NCBI RefSeq assembly: GCF_002844235.1
Contig: NZ_PGTS01000003.1
Span: 372,001-436,000 of the forward strand
Direction of reading: 5' to 3'
DNA: 64,000 bases
DNA from: Thalassospira povalilytica
Lineage (GTDB): Bacteria; Pseudomonadota; Alphaproteobacteria; Rhodospirillales; Thalassospiraceae
Shown piece by piece: positions 62,105-64,000 of this stretch; position 1 is the first letter of the stretch, and each line of letters opens with the position of its first letter. The notes below the pieces were generated by a model. The model was given only the letters and a program-made list of their open reading frames with translations, searched no databases and had not been told where the DNA came from. The position numbers and the translations under genes were made by a program.

Positions 62105-63079
62105 ATGAGCAAGGATCGTCTGTCGGCCAGTCGGCGACTTGATGTTGCGCTGGCGCTGGTAGTGCAGGGTGATTATGTCGCGGCAATTGATGTCGCGCGT
62201 GCGGCCCTTTCTGCCGATCCCGAATGGGACGAGGCCCATTTTACCCTGGGCGATATCTATGAACGGGCCGGTGAAAACGACAATGCCGTCGAAGCATTTC
62301 GTCAATATCTGGTTCTTGATCCGTCCGACCGTATGGGGGCCGAAGTGCGTCTGACGTTGCTTGGGGCAGCTGCAATGCGCGACCGGTTGCCGCCAGATTA
62401 CGTGCGTGCGCTCTTTGATGATTATGCGCCGCGTTTTGAAATCAGCCTGCGCGATCGGCTGGCCTATCGCGGCCCGGAACTTCTGTCGGAGGCCGTTCGA
62501 CCGTTTCTGCCAAGCCTGGATCGTCCGCTTGAAATTCTTGATCTTGGATGCGGTACTGGACTGGTTGGTGAAGTTTTTGCCGGTCAATATGACGCGATTG
62601 ACGGGATCGACCTGTCGCCGCGCATGATCAACCGCGCCCGGGCCAAGGGCATCTATCGCACGCTGGTGGCGGGCGATATCACCGATATGCCTGACGATCT
62701 GGGATCCGGCTACGGGCTTGTGGTTGCCGCGGATGTTCTGAATTATCTCGGCGATCTTGCCCCGGCGCTGCGCGCGGCCCACGCCCGGATGAAACCGGGC
62801 GGCTTGATGGTCCTGACCCTCGAACATGGCAAAGTCTTTCCGTTCGATCTCGGCCCGGGCCAACGTTTCCGCCACCATCAGCGCGCAATTGCCGAATGGA
62901 TGGAAGAATGCGGCTTTGAAATCGTCTCCGACGCGCTGGGCACCCTGCGGCAGGAAAAAGGAACCCCGGTCGAAGGCCGCATCATGGTGGCCCGTGCCAT
63001 CAGCGATTTCGCCTTTGTCACCAGCAATCTGGTGGCACCGGGCGACCCGGATCAGGCGTCGGGTCAGACTTTGCATTAA
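62105..63079 (+). CDS. TPR-methyltransferase
   Basis: A 324-residue protein. Residues ~8-85 are two tetratricopeptide repeats (YVAAIDVARAALSADPEWDEA; NAVEAFRQYLVLDPSD in part). Residues ~95-305 form a class I methyltransferase: YAPRFEISLRDRLAYRGPELL precedes EILDLGCGTGLVGEVFA, GIDLSPRMINRARAKGIY and LVVAADVLNYLGDLAP. This matches the COG4976 group, whose substrate is unknown. The start is the ATG at 62105; no strong ribosome-binding site. Confidence 0.85.
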   Translation: MSKDRLSASRRLDVALALVVQGDYVAAIDVARAALSADPEWDEAHFTLGDIYERAGENDNAVEAFRQYLVLDPSDRMGAEVRLTLLGAAAMRDRLPPDYVRALFDDYAPRFEISLRDRLAYRGPELLSEAVRPFLPSLDRPLEILDLGCGTGLVGEVFAGQYDAIDGIDLSPRMINRARAKGIYRTLVAGDITDMPDDLGSGYGLVVAADVLNYLGDLAPALRAAHARMKPGGLMVLTLEHGKVFPFDLGPGQRFRHHQRAIAEWMEECGFEIVSDALGTLRQEKGTPVEGRIMVARAISDFAFVTSNLVAPGDPDQASGQTLH

Positions 63080-63137
63080 GATCGCTGTGCAAAAACTGAC
63101 CCGGTCCTGTTGTCACCGGTTCTCTTTGTCGCCGGTT

Positions 63138-63602
63138 CTAGCCCTTCGGCATGTCACCACGGATGATATAGGCCAGTGCGGCAACCACCTGTTCGGGTTC
63201 GCGGGCAACGCCGTTGGCGGCACCGTCAACTTCTTTCAACGCGTGGTCATGTTCGGCGGGATGCAGGGTGATATAGGGAATGCCAAGTGCGGCGGCATAG
63301 CCGGCATCAAAGGCGGCGTTCCACTGCTTGTATTTCTCGCCAAAGCGGATAACCGCAAGATCAGACCCCGACAGCAGGGTTTTGGTCCGCATGGCGTTAA
63401 GTTGTGCGCCTTTGCGGTCATGCCAGAACTTGTTTTCCTCGGCTCCGAAAATGGCAACACCGCAATCATCGGAATCTTCATGCATGGTGATCGGGGCGAC
63501 CAGTTCGACCGGAAGGCCTGCTTCCTTGACCCCGGCGGCGATGCGTTCGCGCCAGTCGCTATGAATTTCACCCGACAAATAGACGGTCCAGACCTTACTC
63601 AT
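63138..63602 (-). CDS. YtoQ family protein
   Basis: A 154-residue protein with WTVYLSGEIHSDWRERI, APITMHEDSDDCGVAIFG, NKFWHDRKGAQLNAMRT and FGEKYKQWNAAFDAGYAAALG, the YtoQ signature. The fold is related to nucleoside 2-deoxyribosyltransferases; the conserved Glu/Asp residues suggest a glycosidase-type reaction on a nucleotide, but activity is not established. AGGGATAG precedes the ATG. Confidence 0.88.
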   Translation of the reverse strand: MSKVWTVYLSGEIHSDWRERIAAGVKEAGLPVELVAPITMHEDSDDCGVAIFGAEENKFWHDRKGAQLNAMRTKTLLSGSDLAVIRFGEKYKQWNAAFDAGYAAALGIPYITLHPAEHDHALKEVDGAANGVAREPEQVVAALAYIIRGDMPKG

Positions 63603-63697
63603 GTTTCTATCCCTGTTTGATCATGGTGATGGGTTCAATGGCCCATACGGATTGTTCGATTTTACATGTTAGTGCAACAAGCTGGTCCACAAACACC

Positions 63698-63726
63698 AAA
63701 ACCCGCCGCCTTTGGCAACGGGTTTT
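63698..63726. terminator. Bidirectional terminator-like hairpin
   Basis: AAAACCCG and CGGGTTTT form an 8-bp stem with a 13-nt loop. A/U tracts on both sides are part of the stem. It lies between two minus-strand genes and should end transcripts of the truncated gene at the window edge. Confidence 0.6.
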
Positions 63727-63813
63727 GTGGATCAGGATGGTGATCAACGTGGTTGGGCGCGAAGGGGATGCCATCAGCATCCGGATGCGATCACCGTTCT
63801 GATAGGGGCGGCC

Positions 63814-64000
63814 TTAGTGCGGGACCGCCCGGTTATTTTGCCGCGTGGCCATGAACCACGCCATCAGGATTGCCGAACCCATCAGCGCGATGCCGGCAAC
63901 ATCGATCCACAGATTGGCCGGAAAGACCAGAAGGGCTGCGGAAACGCCGAACAATATCCGGTTGGGCATCGAAAGACGCGGACCAATCGGTGCAATGCCC
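63814..64000 (-). CDS. C-terminal fragment of a membrane protein, possibly a TRAP-type fused permease
   Basis: The last 62 codons of a gene that begins outside the window. The fragment reads GIAPIGPRLSMPNRILFG, then two hydrophobic helices (VSAALLVFPANLWIDVAG and IALMGSAILMAWFM) and a polar tail. The short-loop double-helix ending resembles the C-terminus of TRAP transporter 4TM/12TM fusion permeases, but this is a weak basis. The stop codon is TAA at 63816-63814. Confidence 0.4.
   Translation of the reverse strand, partial: GIAPIGPRLSMPNRILFGVSAALLVFPANLWIDVAGIALMGSAILMAWFMATRQNNRAVPH

Noticed and set aside
61794-62108. 104-codon open frame ending in an ATGA overlap with the TPR-methyltransferase gene
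   Set aside because: The overlap is suggestive, but codon use differs from neighbours, no domain is seen, and the region has the features of a promoter region.

Overview
The window looks like a chromosomal segment of an alphaproteobacterium, most likely Rhodospirillales and close to Thalassospira. This is inferred from gene content: GntR-type BioR with TTATCTATAA boxes, an Hsp20-DUF1150 pair, an FzlA-like GST, NDUFA9-like and YeeZ-like genes, and several chemoreceptors. I see no rRNA, tRNA, insertion sequence, phage gene or CRISPR array. Gene density is high and both strands are used.

The main theme is adenosylcobalamin synthesis, scattered over about 41 kb (12.2-53 kb) in six blocks. (1) cbiX-cobH-cobL-cobI-cbiG/cobJ-cobM on the minus strand, mostly joined by 1-4 nt overlaps, with cbiB divergent from it. 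(2) cobT on the minus strand, divergent from cobS-cobC. (3) A cobalamin riboswitch ahead of cobU-cobW-cobN. (4) cobO-cobQ. (5) cbiD-cobK on the minus strand, divergent from cobA. (6) cobB. The set combines genes typical of the early-cobalt, oxygen-independent route (cbiX, full-length cbiG, cbiD) with genes typical of the late-cobalt route (cobN, cobW). No cobG, cobZ, cobF or chelatase partners cobS/cobT are in the window.

Layout. 0-5.3 kb: partial GntR regulator, an acyltransferase/hydrolase fusion, an MFS exporter and a CHAP lipoprotein. 5.4-8 kb: biotin locus bioR-bioY-bioB with three BioR boxes. 8.1-12 kb: a four-gene Anbu proteasome-homologue operon (ATP-grasp, alpha-E, transglutaminase-like, Anbu). 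12-20 kb: cobalamin blocks. 20-23 kb: nucleotidyltransferase and heptose genes hldE-gmhA. 23-24.4 kb: a degenerate GGDEF/EAL-like protein. 24.5-38.3 kb: cobalamin genes interrupted by unknown genes and a GH114-like secreted protein. 38.5-46.6 kb: FzlA-like GST, methyltransferase, PstS-like protein, TPR protein, two SDR-family proteins and a chemoreceptor. 46.8-53 kb: remaining cobalamin genes with a copper-handling pair. 53-64 kb: YcgN-like protein, a soluble PAS chemoreceptor behind a structured leader, MBL hydrolase, heat-shock pair with a ROSE-like leader, a membrane adenylate cyclase with haem-anchor-like and 2Fe-2S domains, a glutamine amidotransferase-like protein, sulphur-transport half-proteins, TPR-methyltransferase, YtoQ and a truncated membrane protein.

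The less ordinary items are the mixed cobalamin pathway, the complete Anbu operon, the PlsC/hydrolase fusion, the degenerate GGDEF/EAL protein, the redox-type cyclase, and an unclassified structured RNA leader before the PAS chemoreceptor.
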